A stretch of 64,000 nt of DNA from a virus, in the IMG/VR virus record IMGVR_UViG_3300040856_002888, positions 53,598-117,597 of that record; one strand, 5' to 3'. The position numbers and the translations under genes are program-made. The notes under the pieces are model-generated. The model made no database searches. It was given only the letters and a program-made list of their open reading frames with translations, and was not told the DNA's origin. Shown here piece by piece: positions 16,106-24,514 of this stretch. Each line of letters starts with the position of its first letter. Within the stretch, counting starts at the first letter, position 1.

Positions 16106-17986
16106 ATGGCAAAAGTAATCGGCATTGATCTCGGTACCACTAATAGTTGTATTGCCGTATTAGAGAACAAACAACAAAAAATCATCGAAAACGCAGACGG
16201 TGGAAGAACAACCCCGAGCATTGTGGCATACAAGGACGATGAAATCCTAGTCGGAACAAGTGCAAAACGACAGGCAGTCACTAATCCAAAAAACACCCTA
16301 TTTGCTGTTAAAAGATTGATAGGTAGGAAACACAGTGACAAAGAAATACAAAAAGACATTAAAAAATTACCTTACGAAGTTGTTGCATCTGCAAATGGAG
16401 ATGCATGGGTACGTGCCAATGGAAAAGACCTTGCTCCACAGCAGGTATCGGCAGAAATTCTTAGAAAAATTAAAGAATATGCCGAAAGCTATTTAGGCGA
16501 AACTGTTACACAAGCTGTAATTACAGTGCCTGCATACTTTAACGACAGTCAACGACAGGCTACTAAAGATGCTGGTAAGATCGCCGGACTAGAAGTATTA
16601 CGCATTATTAACGAGCCTACTGCTGCTGCACTTGCATATGGTGTAGATAAAGACAGCAAGAAAGATATGAAGATTGCTGTATATGATCTAGGTGGTGGTA
16701 CATTTGATATTTCAATTATTGAGATTGCAGATGTAGACGGCGAAAAGCAATTTGAAGTACTTAGCACAAATGGTGATACATTTTTAGGCGGTGAAGATTT
16801 TGACCAAGCTATCCTAGATTATCTAGTTGCAGAATTTAAAAAATCAGATGGTGTAGATCTCAGCACAGATAAAATGGCACTACAGAGATTGAAAGAATCT
16901 GCAGAGAAAGCAAAGATTGAACTTTCAACTAATACACAAACAGAAGTTAATTTGCCATTTATTACTGCAACAACTGACGGTCCTAAGCACCTCATTGTAA
17001 AACTTACACGAGCAAATTACGAAGCAATGGTAGAAAAGTTGATTACAAGGTCAATTAACCCTTGCAAAATCGCTCTAAAAGATGCTAAACTACAAGCAGG
17101 AGATATTGATGAAATCATCCTTGTAGGTGGACAAACACGTATGCCAGCGGTACAAGCAGCAGTAGAAAAATTCTTTGGAAAAGCTCCACGTAAAGATGTC
17201 AACCCAGACGAAGCTGTAGCAGCAGGTGCCGCTATCCAAGGTAGTGTGCTTGCAGGTGATACAACAGATGTACTACTTTTAGATGTAACACCACTTAGCT
17301 TAGGTATTGAAACAATGGGTGGAGTAATGACAAAGCTGATTGAAAAGAATACTACTATTCCAAGTAAAAAGTCGCAGATTTTTTCAACAGCAGAAGATAA
17401 TCAACCTGCTGTAACTATTGTTGTAGCACAAGGAGAACGTGAATTTGTACGTGATAATAAGATGCTTGGCACATTTAATTTAGATGGCATTACACCTGCA
17501 CCGAGAGGATTGCCACAGATTGAAGTAACATTTGATATTGATGCAAATGGTATCCTAAGTGTAAGTGCTACAGATAAGGCAACTGGCAAAGAACAAGCTA
17601 TTACAATTAAGGATTCAAGTGGTCTGAGCGACGAAGAAGTAGAAAAAATGATTAAGGATGCAGAAGAGAACGCAGAAAAGGATAAGGCACAGAGAGAGCT
17701 AGTAGATACACGTAATTCTGCAGAAGCTGCTGTCCATACATATCAGAAAGACTTTGACGAAGTTAAAGACGATCTTACTGAAGACGAACGTACAAAGTTT
17801 GAAACTGCTGTAACAGAGCTACAAGAGTCTATTAAAGGTGAAGACAAAGAAGATATGACTGCAAAAGTAACTGCATTACATGAAGCAGTTGCTCCAGTAT
17901 TTGCTGCAAAGCAGAAAAAGACAGAAGCAACAACAGAAACAAATGATGACAATGTTGTTGAAGGAGAAGTTACTGAAGCTGCTTAA
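16106..17986 (+). CDS. dnaK: Molecular chaperone DnaK (Hsp70)
   Basis: 626 residues, a complete Hsp70. The ATPase domain begins [32 protein letters not shown] lies near residue 192 and [14 protein letters not shown] near 336. The linker [16 protein letters not shown] leads into the substrate-binding domain, then the helical lid and an acidic C-terminus ([13 protein letters not shown]). Both halves and the EEVD-like end look intact. No dnaJ or grpE is seen in the window, so host co-chaperones would be used. Strong AAGGAG ribosome binding site; the structured leader is shared with hsp20. Confidence 0.97.
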   Translation: MAKVIGIDLGTTNSCIAVLENKQQKIIENADGGRTTPSIVAYKDDEILVGTSAKRQAVTNPKNTLFAVKRLIGRKHSDKEIQKDIKKLPYEVVASANGDAWVRANGKDLAPQQVSAEILRKIKEYAESYLGETVTQAVITVPAYFNDSQRQATKDAGKIAGLEVLRIINEPTAAALAYGVDKDSKKDMKIAVYDLGGGTFDISIIEIADVDGEKQFEVLSTNGDTFLGGEDFDQAILDYLVAEFKKSDGVDLSTDKMALQRLKESAEKAKIELSTNTQTEVNLPFITATTDGPKHLIVKLTRANYEAMVEKLITRSINPCKIALKDAKLQAGDIDEIILVGGQTRMPAVQAAVEKFFGKAPRKDVNPDEAVAAGAAIQGSVLAGDTTDVLLLDVTPLSLGIETMGGVMTKLIEKNTTIPSKKSQIFSTAEDNQPAVTIVVAQGEREFVRDNKMLGTFNLDGITPAPRGLPQIEVTFDIDANGILSVSATDKATGKEQAITIKDSSGLSDEEVEKMIKDAEENAEKDKAQRELVDTRNSAEAAVHTYQKDFDEVKDDLTEDERTKFETAVTELQESIKGEDKEDMTAKVTALHEAVAPVFAAKQKKTEATTETNDDNVVEGEVTEAA

Positions 17987-17996
17987 TTGAGTTTTT

Positions 17997-18061
17997 GGTA
18001 AATAACAGTGGATGCCGATGGTCGGGTCCACTACTAATCTTGCTTATTAAAGGAGAAAAAA
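17997..18061 (+). promoter_or_regulatory. Structured leader of hsp20, second copy of the dnaK leader element
   Basis: GGTAAATA (17998-18005 region) precedes a hairpin AGTGGA (18007-18012) with TCCACT (18027-18032), enclosing TGCCGATGGTCGGG in which CCGA (18015-18018) pairs with TCGG (18022-18025). Then follow AATCTTGCTTA and AAGGAGAAAAAAATG. Compared with the dnaK leader, the outer stem differs in sequence but keeps pairing, and the inner CC-GG helix keeps pairing with a different second pair. Confidence 0.7.
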
Positions 18062-18523
18062 ATGACAAGACTAACTACTCTCGACTTACCTTCATATTAC
18101 AAAGCTACAATTGGATTTGATAAAATATTTGACGAATTAGAAAGAACTTTTGCTAATAGTCAAAGTAATTCCTATCCTCCATACAATATCGCAAAACTAG
18201 ACGATAATGAATTTGTTATCAGTTTAGCAGTAGCAGGGTTTACTATGGATGATCTAGAAATCACTAAAGAATCTAATGTGCTCCGTATTGAGGGATCATC
18301 GCCTAAAAGCGAAGACAAAGTGAATTACATCCATAAAGGTATTGGCTCTAGGAACTTTAGGAGAGAATTTGCTCTTGCAGATTATGTTGAAGTTATAGAA
18401 GCTAGACTTTCTGTAGGTATGCTAAACATTCGTTTACGCAGAGAAATTCCCGAAGCATTGCAGCCTAAAAAGATTGCAATTACTGCAGGAGAAGATTTCA
18501 CTATCAAATATAACGAAGAGTAA
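18062..18523 (+). CDS. Small heat-shock protein Hsp20 (IbpA-like)
   Basis: 153 residues. The N-terminal YYKATIGFDKIFDELERTF is the IbpA-type start. The alpha-crystallin domain runs from about residue 40 to 140 (PYNIAKLDDNEFVISLAVAGF, then FRREFALADYVEVIEARLSVGMLNIRL). It holds unfolding proteins for refolding by DnaK. Hsp20 genes are common in T4-like cyanophages. It follows dnaK and shares its leader element, so the two are probably co-expressed. Confidence 0.94.
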   Translation: MTRLTTLDLPSYYKATIGFDKIFDELERTFANSQSNSYPPYNIAKLDDNEFVISLAVAGFTMDDLEITKESNVLRIEGSSPKSEDKVNYIHKGIGSRNFRREFALADYVEVIEARLSVGMLNIRLRREIPEALQPKKIAITAGEDFTIKYNEE

Positions 18524-18534
18524 TTAAATACTAT

Positions 18535-18552
18535 AGGGAGGGCGACCTCCCT
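18535..18552 (+). promoter_or_regulatory. GC-rich hairpin with GNRA tetraloop upstream of clpS
   Basis: AGGGAGG (18535-18541) pairs with CCTCCCT (18546-18552) around the tetraloop GCGA. It stands between hsp20 and clpS, 17 bases before the clpS ATG, and has no T-run, so it is more likely an RNA-stability or processing element than a terminator. Confidence 0.55.
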
Positions 18553-18568
18553 TCAACAAGGAAACACA

Positions 18569-18880
18569 ATGACTACAGAAACAATTGAAGAAATCATAAT
18601 TGACGAAAAAATCAAACATAGCATCGAAGAACCTGGTAAGTGGAGTGTAATTTTTTTAAATGACGATCAAACCCCAATGGATTTTGTAACAGAACTGTTG
18701 ATAATTATTTTTAAACATTCAAAAGAAACTGCCGAACAAATTATGTTAACTGTTCATGAAAAAGGCAGTGCAGTTGTTGGTACCTATACATTTGAAATTG
18801 CAGAACAAAAAACTACAGAAGCGACCCTTTGTGCCCGTCAACAAGGATTTCCACTAGGAATACAAATGGAAAGGGCTTGA
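18569..18880 (+). CDS. clpS: ATP-dependent Clp protease adaptor ClpS
   Basis: 103 residues. The ClpS signature is clear: WSVIFLNDDQTPMDFVTELLIIIF, then a helix region, VHEKGSAVVGTYTFEIAEQKT and a C-terminal ATLCARQQGFPLGIQME. ClpS binds N-degron substrates and hands them to ClpAP. With ClpP (25226) in the same phage, it could redirect host proteolysis. SD AAGGAAA upstream; ho1 follows one base after the stop. Confidence 0.94.
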   Translation: MTTETIEEIIIDEKIKHSIEEPGKWSVIFLNDDQTPMDFVTELLIIIFKHSKETAEQIMLTVHEKGSAVVGTYTFEIAEQKTTEATLCARQQGFPLGIQMERA

Positions 18881-18881
18881 C

Positions 18882-19457
18882 ATGAGCTTAAAAGATCTTA
18901 CCTGGGAACATCATAAAAATGCAGAACGACAAGAATTTGTCAAAATTATGATGAGTGGTAATATACATCCTAAATTTTATGCAACATTCCTCTACAATTT
19001 ACATCCAAGATACGATCTTCTAGAAGCAATGGGCAGGGTTCATTCATTGTTTAACGACATACCGGATGTTCAACGTCATAAGCTCATCCTAAACGATTTT
19101 AATTATCTCTGGAAAGAATCTTCTCCTCCGCCAACGTTGCCTAGCACTACCGCTTACATAGAGCATATGAAGACTTGCATGAACGACCCTGACAAGATAA
19201 TGGCACATATTTACACTTTCCATATGGGGGATTTAAGCGGCGGACAAATGATTGCACGGAAAGTTCCTGGTTTAAAATCAATGTTTGATTTCAAAGGTGA
19301 TATAGATGCAATAAAAAATAAAATTAGAGAAAAACTAAATGACGATATGGCAGAAGAGGCACGCTACGCATTTGATTCTGCAACCCAACTTTTTAAAGAA
19401 ATGATGGAACTAGACTGTGAGCATTATCTGGAACAAACTGATAACATGTCAGAATGA
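18882..19457 (+). CDS. ho1: Heme oxygenase
   Basis: 191 residues. LTWEHHKNAERQEFVKIM places the proximal heme ligand His near residue 10; HMGDLSGGQMIARK (about residues 113-126) is the distal-helix signature. It opens heme to biliverdin IXa, CO and iron. The next gene, overlapping by 41 bases, is a bilin reductase that would use biliverdin, so the pair forms a pigment-making cassette as known in marine phages. Confidence 0.95.
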   Translation: MSLKDLTWEHHKNAERQEFVKIMMSGNIHPKFYATFLYNLHPRYDLLEAMGRVHSLFNDIPDVQRHKLILNDFNYLWKESSPPPTLPSTTAYIEHMKTCMNDPDKIMAHIYTFHMGDLSGGQMIARKVPGLKSMFDFKGDIDAIKNKIREKLNDDMAEEARYAFDSATQLFKEMMELDCEHYLEQTDNMSE

Positions 19458-20109
19458 CATTATAAAGATTTTTGAAGACACCTGCAGTGAATATGAAGAA
19501 CCCGGACTTGATGCTTTTAATCAGCCTGATAGTGGTTGGGTTAATCGTGTTTTTGCTAATAAATCTGTACGTAGAGCACATATTGATGTAGTTGATGCAC
19601 GTGATACACGTGGGTTATGGATGATGCATGTTTGTGTATTTCCTATCCTTACAAATCCCAGTCCTATTTACGGGTTTGATGTTATCGCAGGAAAGAACAA
19701 AATGACTGGTGCATTCCACGATTTTTCTCCAAGTGCTTATCGCATACATCCTATGCTGAATTTATATTTTGACAGTGTAAGAGATTTTGTACCTAACAAG
19801 CAGAGAGAGTTGCCAGATTGGGCTAAACGTATTTTTACTGACAAGATGCTAGCAGCAGGCAATGTCAACACAGATGAAGAAGCGCAACAGATTATTGACA
19901 TTGCAGTTGTTAACCTCCGCATGTATATGGAAGAAGTAGGAAAATACGACGATTACTTAGACGGTGACGGTGTTAAAGTTGCACAAAATCACTATTGTAA
20001 TCATCAAAAACAAAATCCACACACACCTAAAGTAATGAAGAGTTTAGGATTAGACGAAGCAATGGTTGATACATTCTGTAAGGATATGTTATTCCCTAAT
20101 ATAGAATAA
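19417..20109 (+). CDS. pcyX: Ferredoxin-dependent bilin reductase (PcyX-like)
   Basis: 230 residues from a GTG start inside the ho1 gene. The FDBR family signature is strong: LWMMHVCVFPILTNPSPIYG, then GFDVIAGKNKMTGAFHDFSPS (about residues 89-109), then NHYCNHQKQNPHTPKVMKSL near the C-terminus. FDBRs reduce biliverdin with electrons from ferredoxin. The length, gene order and non-cyanobacterial setting fit PcyX, a phage enzyme known from marine metagenomes that makes phycoerythrobilin. PebS or PcyA are alternatives that only alignment and phylogeny can exclude. Confidence 0.85.
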   Translation: MSIIWNKLITCQNDIIKIFEDTCSEYEEPGLDAFNQPDSGWVNRVFANKSVRRAHIDVVDARDTRGLWMMHVCVFPILTNPSPIYGFDVIAGKNKMTGAFHDFSPSAYRIHPMLNLYFDSVRDFVPNKQRELPDWAKRIFTDKMLAAGNVNTDEEAQQIIDIAVVNLRMYMEEVGKYDDYLDGDGVKVAQNHYCNHQKQNPHTPKVMKSLGLDEAMVDTFCKDMLFPNIE

Positions 20110-20112
20110 ATA
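20105..20112 (+). promoter_or_regulatory. T4-type late promoter motif (AATAAATA)
   Basis: AATAAATA overlaps the pcyX stop codon and lies 17 bases upstream of ATG 20130, with AAAAGGAAT as ribosome binding site between. Confidence 0.5.
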
Positions 20113-20129
20113 TCTAAAAGGAATTTAAA

Positions 20130-21797
20130 ATGCGATTTAGAGAATTTAAAGTTGAGTTAGTTGAAGCAGAAGAAGTTGAAATTGATGGCGAGGTGCATAC
20201 ATTACCATCGACCAGAATGGCTCCGAAAGAATGGGATAAAAAAATCTCTAAAACAACTCCAGATCCTAGGAAATATGTATATAAAGTTGCCGATGGTATT
20301 GCAAAAGAAAAAACCTTTTTATGGAAAACAGGATCAGGAAAAAATGCTACAGTAATAGCAGGCAAAGTTGATAAGATTACTACAAATTGGGGAGACGGAG
20401 GAGAATTATCTGCAGAAGAATGGGCAAAGTGGGCTTCGGATACTGTTAACGTAAGCGCACAAGACATAGAAAATTCAACATTTTTTTGGGTTGACGGAGA
20501 AGAAATGGCTCCATCTCAAATGTACAAAACAGATGCAGCAACAGGGTCTCTCACTCCAAATTTAGGCGATATTGCAGAGGCTGTTTTAGGTGCAGCTATT
20601 ACAGCAAAATTTGAGCAGGGCGGTGCGAATATTGATGCTGCTATGGTTGTCGACATACTAAAAGAAGTTTGTAAGGCCAAAGATAAAAAAGCAAGAAGGA
20701 TTGCAAATTATGGTGATAAAGCTGTTGCAAACGACGATGTAACATTTTATCTTACATTAAATGCAACCAGCACTAAAGGCTTAAAAGTCTGGATGAGAGA
20801 AAAAGATCCATTGGCTAATCCTGCTGATTTCTTGCTTGTAAAAGAGTTTGACTGTCCAGTGAAAACAGTAAAAGGTATGCAAGAGCATGTTGCTAATGCA
20901 GTAAAATATGCAAATACCAGTCGTCGGGCGCAGGTAGCTGTTGATAAAGCAATGTTAGATCCAAAACAGAATTTAGTAGAAGTTGTATCAGATGGCGCTA
21001 ACCCAGAAAATCAAACAACAACTAAAGTTGATTTAAAAATCTTATATGACGGAACCATAACAAGATTATTGAGTTTAAAAGCAGGTGGTGTTAAACAATT
21101 TGGTCAAGTAAGCGGAGGAGTTTTTGAAAACCTTTGCCAATTCTTTTATGAAACTGTAGGAATTCAAGTGAGTGAGCATCTTAAACAAGAATTCCAGTTT
21201 AGAACTCCTGTAGGTGAGAGAGATAAAACTGCAGCTCAATATAATTTTAGCGAAGGACCATTTAATAAATTATATGACTTTGTTGCACAAGAATTAAAAA
21301 ATAATGTCTTAACAAACGACGATACAAAGAAAGAATTTCAACTTGTAGAAAAAATCTATAATAACATTGTACTTCATGCGACACGACTAGAACAAGGTGT
21401 AACTATGGTAATCCTTGGTTTAAATAAATCTACTCCTTACAAGGAATTAGCTTTTGACACAAGATTATACGAAGCCTTAACATTGTATGATTTACAAATG
21501 AAATACACAAAAGGAACAATGTCCATTGAAATTTATGGAGTCCTTTTAAAAGATAGGGCGGCAAAAAAACTTGGATCAAATGTAGATGATTTAGATAGCA
21601 AAGCTAGATTAATAACCTTTACTACAAGAATGATGGGCGGAAATGTACGGAATTTAGTAGAAATGGGTGATCTGCTTAAAAATCTTGCTGATATTGAAAA
21701 ACTAGACGCTGCTGAGGCACAGAGACAGCAAAAACAAGTACAGCAACAGCAAGCGCCAAACATGCAAAAACCTGCACAAGAACCTTTAAACGCTTGA
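20130..21797 (+). CDS. Unknown 555-residue protein, possible internal virion protein
   Basis: The N-terminus MRFREFKVELVEAEE resembles the capsid-targeting peptide of T4 internal proteins, with a possible prohead-protease site after LVE. The body is a mixed alpha/beta protein; KVDLKILYDGTITRLLSLKAGG (about residues 303-324), with an Asp followed by Ser-Leu-Lys, is reminiscent of a restriction-type nuclease core but this is weak. The C-terminus is Gln/Pro-rich (QQKQVQQQQAPNMQ). No family recognised. A nuclease injected with the DNA is one testable idea. The strong promoter at 21794 starts in its last codons. Confidence 0.6.
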   Translation: MRFREFKVELVEAEEVEIDGEVHTLPSTRMAPKEWDKKISKTTPDPRKYVYKVADGIAKEKTFLWKTGSGKNATVIAGKVDKITTNWGDGGELSAEEWAKWASDTVNVSAQDIENSTFFWVDGEEMAPSQMYKTDAATGSLTPNLGDIAEAVLGAAITAKFEQGGANIDAAMVVDILKEVCKAKDKKARRIANYGDKAVANDDVTFYLTLNATSTKGLKVWMREKDPLANPADFLLVKEFDCPVKTVKGMQEHVANAVKYANTSRRAQVAVDKAMLDPKQNLVEVVSDGANPENQTTTKVDLKILYDGTITRLLSLKAGGVKQFGQVSGGVFENLCQFFYETVGIQVSEHLKQEFQFRTPVGERDKTAAQYNFSEGPFNKLYDFVAQELKNNVLTNDDTKKEFQLVEKIYNNIVLHATRLEQGVTMVILGLNKSTPYKELAFDTRLYEALTLYDLQMKYTKGTMSIEIYGVLLKDRAAKKLGSNVDDLDSKARLITFTTRMMGGNVRNLVEMGDLLKNLADIEKLDAAEAQRQQKQVQQQQAPNMQKPAQEPLNA

Positions 21798-21822
21798 CAA
21801 TTTAATTTTAAACTGTTATTAT
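21794..21822 (+). promoter_or_regulatory. Sigma-70-type promoter
   Basis: TTGACA (21794-21799) and TATTAT (21817-21822) with 17-base spacing. The -35 box overlaps the stop codon of the preceding gene. It precedes the glutaredoxin-like and peroxiredoxin genes, which would be expressed by unmodified host polymerase. Confidence 0.75.
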
Positions 21823-21845
21823 TAACTTTTAACCTAAAGAGGAAT

Positions 21846-22091
21846 ATGCAATTAGATATTACTGGTTCAGTTGTATTTCGGCATGAGTCCTTTCCGGCTT
21901 GTGAAAAATGTGAAGAAGGAGCAGAATTAATGCGTGAACGAGGCATTAAATTTGCAACCGTCACATGCGACAAGTCTATGTTTGGATCTCTGATGAAAGT
22001 AACTAAATCTCAAGACGTTCCCCAATTTTTTGTAAAAGGCGAGTTTATTGGAGGATTGTCAGATCTAAAAACTCATCTTGAAACACTTTAA
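21846..22091 (+). CDS. Glutaredoxin/thioredoxin-like protein
   Basis: 81 residues. SFPACEKCEEGAELMRERG holds a CxxC (about residues 19-22), and VPQFFVKGEFIGGLSDLKTHL is the cis-Pro loop and last helix of glutaredoxins. It is the second such protein in the window and sits beside a peroxiredoxin, so it may be its reductant. The ribosome binding site AAAGAGGAAT is good. Confidence 0.85.
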   Translation: MQLDITGSVVFRHESFPACEKCEEGAELMRERGIKFATVTCDKSMFGSLMKVTKSQDVPQFFVKGEFIGGLSDLKTHLETL

Positions 22092-22112
22092 CACACACAT
22101 AAGGAGAAACTA

Positions 22113-22604
22113 ATGATTGTACCTAACAAAACTTTTAAATTCCGTGTTGGACCCGATTGGGATGATAAATCTACTGATGATCTTTTTAAAGGTAAGCGGG
22201 TAGTAGTTGTATCATTGCCAGGTGCTTTTACACCAACCTGCAGTAGCAAACAACTGCCTAAGTACGAAGAAATGTATGATCAATTTCAAGCAGCAGGAAT
22301 TGATGCTGTATATTGTGTATCGGTGAATGATGCTTTTGTAATGAATGCATGGGCGAAAGATCTAGGCGTTGAAAAAGTAGAAATGGTACCAGACGGAGAT
22401 GGAGTATTTACACGTGGTATGAACATGCTGGTAGATAAACCTGCACAAGGCTTTGGTTTGCGAAGCTGGCGATATGCTATGGTTGTAAACAACAAGAAAG
22501 TAGAAAAGATGTTTGTCGAGGAAGGTTTGAACAATCTCGGACTTGACAGCGATCCCTACACTGAGTCTACTCCAGAAGCAGTGCTTGAATATCTTAAAAA
22601 ATAA
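22113..22604 (+). CDS. Peroxiredoxin, Prx5 type
   Basis: 163 residues. VVVVSLPGAFTPTCSSKQLP (about residues 29-48) contains the peroxidatic Cys in the TPTCS motif, and the following YCVSVNDAFVMNAWAKDL and RYAMVVNNKKVEKMFVEEG are typical of the Prx5/AhpE-like group. It reduces H2O2 and organic peroxides using thiols. Placed next to a glutaredoxin-like gene, it may protect the infected cell from oxidative stress. Confidence 0.94.
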   Translation: MIVPNKTFKFRVGPDWDDKSTDDLFKGKRVVVVSLPGAFTPTCSSKQLPKYEEMYDQFQAAGIDAVYCVSVNDAFVMNAWAKDLGVEKVEMVPDGDGVFTRGMNMLVDKPAQGFGLRSWRYAMVVNNKKVEKMFVEEGLNNLGLDSDPYTESTPEAVLEYLKK

Positions 22605-22610
22605 TTAAAA

Positions 22611-23156
22611 ATGTTCTCTTCCGAATACTACGATTGGAATACATTAATAGATAACGACGCACGGAATCGGATGACGTGCAATATCCGAGAAGCTATTAAT
22701 ACAGGTCACTTTTGGACTAACAGTCCAAAATACCAAACTAATTATAATGTATTTGGAACTTCGCAGCAAGACTTTATAAACTTAAAAATGAGTTTTATTT
22801 GGTCTTGCTTTGCATTCCTTAATAAAGAAGTTAAAATACATAATATCCAGTCATGGGCATACATGACTAGTTTAAACTATCCTGAAGACAGAGACACCCT
22901 TTGGCATCATCACAATCATAATCCTGCAACTAAGACTGTGAGTGGTATATACTACTTAGAGCTGCCGGATGATGTATATAATTTAAAAGAAGCTGGTACA
23001 GAAATGGCACCAGATGGTGTTGACAGCAATAATAAATTCTTTCTTGATTGGCGAACTGGACACTGGCTAATTTATCCAGGAACTACATATCACCGGCCAG
23101 GAATCCTACAATCAAATAATGATAGATTTATCATTGCAGCCGACCTAGAATTTTAG
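22611..23156 (+). CDS. 2OG-Fe(II) oxygenase-like protein
   Basis: 181 residues. LWHHHNHNPATKTVSGIYYLELP (about residues 102-124) carries a likely metal-binding His pair, and GHWLIYPGTTYHRPGILQSNNDRFIIAADLEF supplies the distal His and the Arg, the same pattern as the phage 2OG oxygenases elsewhere in this window. Substrate unknown. It starts six bases after the peroxiredoxin gene. Confidence 0.75.
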   Translation: MFSSEYYDWNTLIDNDARNRMTCNIREAINTGHFWTNSPKYQTNYNVFGTSQQDFINLKMSFIWSCFAFLNKEVKIHNIQSWAYMTSLNYPEDRDTLWHHHNHNPATKTVSGIYYLELPDDVYNLKEAGTEMAPDGVDSNNKFFLDWRTGHWLIYPGTTYHRPGILQSNNDRFIIAADLEF

Positions 23157-23164
23157 GAAATATT

Positions 23165-23803
23165 ATGGCTACCTCTGAAGAAAAACAAGAATTTATTAAT
23201 GATATTAAATTTCCGTTCAAATTTTATAGGATTAAAGTATATGGACGTGGAGGGCATGATTTTTTATATAAGCTAGATAAGTATGGATTTGATTATTGGT
23301 CTAGGGAAGTACAAAAAAATCCTAGTGCAATTATAGATTATATAAATGATGCTCGCCATAGTACTGTTAAAAACAATTTACCTCCTTACGCTGATTTCCT
23401 TAACGATAATGATAGCTTAATAGACATGGAATGGGGCGCAAGTTTTTCAAGCTGTGATGTGAGCGTAACGCAAACTGACGGAGAAGATATAGGATCTAAT
23501 AATGTTAAAACTATAATCCAAGGTACTCCTTTATTATCGCTTAGCCGTCCTACTATTCAATTAGACAGAACACAACTTCCTAAATATGTTTTAGCGTACA
23601 GCAGTCACGAAGTAGGTGATTTTATAGAATTAATTCTAAAAATTGGTCATCCATTTGATATTAAACATCTAAAATTTGGTATCTTAGAAAGGGCAAAAGG
23701 AGATATAGTTCTCCAGGATTTAATATACCAAAATATAAAATTAGAAACCAACTTTGGACCTACTAAAGAAACAAACGAAACTACTAATATTTGGAAAACA
23801 TGA
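23165..23803 (+). CDS. Hypothetical protein
   Basis: 212 residues, soluble, mixed alpha/beta, with no transmembrane segment. Notable stretches: RIKVYGRGGHDFLYKLDKYG and FDYWSREVQKNPSAIIDYI near the start, then a beta-rich half. Not recognised. It overlaps the AbrB-like gene by four bases (ATGA), so the two are probably translated together. Confidence 0.65.
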   Translation: MATSEEKQEFINDIKFPFKFYRIKVYGRGGHDFLYKLDKYGFDYWSREVQKNPSAIIDYINDARHSTVKNNLPPYADFLNDNDSLIDMEWGASFSSCDVSVTQTDGEDIGSNNVKTIIQGTPLLSLSRPTIQLDRTQLPKYVLAYSSHEVGDFIELILKIGHPFDIKHLKFGILERAKGDIVLQDLIYQNIKLETNFGPTKETNETTNIWKT

Positions 23804-24000
23804 GTAAATCATATACATTTAATGTAGAAGATATTTTAATCAATGACCCGGATAATCCTAACCAGAGTATACTGCAGATTCCTGATAATATAATGAAAGA
23901 GCAAGGATGGGGTCCTGGTACAGAAGTCAAAATTCTATTAGGTGATCAGGGTACTATAATAATCCAAGAAGTCAAGAAAACTATTGACAAATCTGAATAG
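23800..24000 (+). CDS. AbrB/SpoVT-like swapped-hairpin domain protein
   Basis: 66 residues from ATG 23800. NQSILQIPDNIMKEQGWGPG, followed by TEVKILLGDQGTIIIQEV, matches the beta-hairpin DNA-binding domain of AbrB/MazE-type transition-state regulators (polar strand, Ile-Pro, helix, GWxxGTEV strand). It could be a small transcription regulator. The promoter at 23984 lies over its C-terminal codons. Confidence 0.7.
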   Translation: MSKSYTFNVEDILINDPDNPNQSILQIPDNIMKEQGWGPGTEVKILLGDQGTIIIQEVKKTIDKSE

Positions 24001-24011
24001 TATGCTATAAT
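23984..24011 (+). promoter_or_regulatory. Consensus sigma-70 promoter
   Basis: TTGACA (23984-23989) and TATAAT (24006-24011), spacing 16 bases, both perfect. It lies across the end of the AbrB-like gene and precedes the SprT-like gene at 24042, which has GCGAGGGC as ribosome binding site. Confidence 0.85.
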
Positions 24012-24041
24012 ACTCTTATACGTTAACAACAGCGAGGGCTT

Positions 24042-24506
24042 ATGCACATTGAAATTACAGGCGGCAGTACAACACAGAAGTTTTATGTTGAAAGCATGAT
24101 GCGCTTCTGTCACGAGAAACTGTTTCCTCGGATGCGTACATTGTATCTTAATGTACACATTAAGAATTTTGGTGATGATGATAGCTGTGGTTATTGCGTA
24201 CCTACCGAACCAGGCTCCCGTCCACGAGAATTTGATATAGAGTTAAATCGCAGTTTACGTCTGCGTACACTGCTTGAAACTGTAGGCCACGAAATGGTAC
24301 ACGTCAAGCAGTATGCACGTGGCGAATTGCGTGAAAACGCTGGTGTGGGCAAGCACCTATGGAAAGGTGCTTGGGTAAGCAGTAATATTGACTATTACGA
24401 TTTGCCGTGGGAAATTGAAGCTCATGGAAGAGAAACTGGTTTGTTTATCCGTTACATACAAAAGCATAATTTGTGCTATAAGAAATGGACTAAAACACAA
24501 CACTAA
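24042..24506 (+). CDS. SprT-like zinc metalloprotease
   Basis: 154 residues. The zinc motif HEMVHVKQYARGEL (HExxH, about residues 83-87) and the downstream E in LPWEIEAHGRETGLF fit the SprT/Spartan-like peptidase fold found in phages. It may cut a protein crosslinked to DNA or a virion protein. Target unknown. Good promoter directly upstream. Confidence 0.82.
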   Translation: MHIEITGGSTTQKFYVESMMRFCHEKLFPRMRTLYLNVHIKNFGDDDSCGYCVPTEPGSRPREFDIELNRSLRLRTLLETVGHEMVHVKQYARGELRENAGVGKHLWKGAWVSSNIDYYDLPWEIEAHGRETGLFIRYIQKHNLCYKKWTKTQH

Positions 24507-24514
24507 GAGGGCTT

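Noticed and set aside
16106-18523. dnaK and hsp20 as host contamination
   Set aside because: Both share a late-type TAAATA motif and the same leader element, and are flanked by phage genes, so they belong to the phage.
18520-18545. T7-promoter-like ACTATAGGGAG before clpS
   Set aside because: Only the 3' half matches the T7 consensus, no single-subunit RNA polymerase gene is visible, and the GGGAGG is explained by the hairpin with the GCGA loop.
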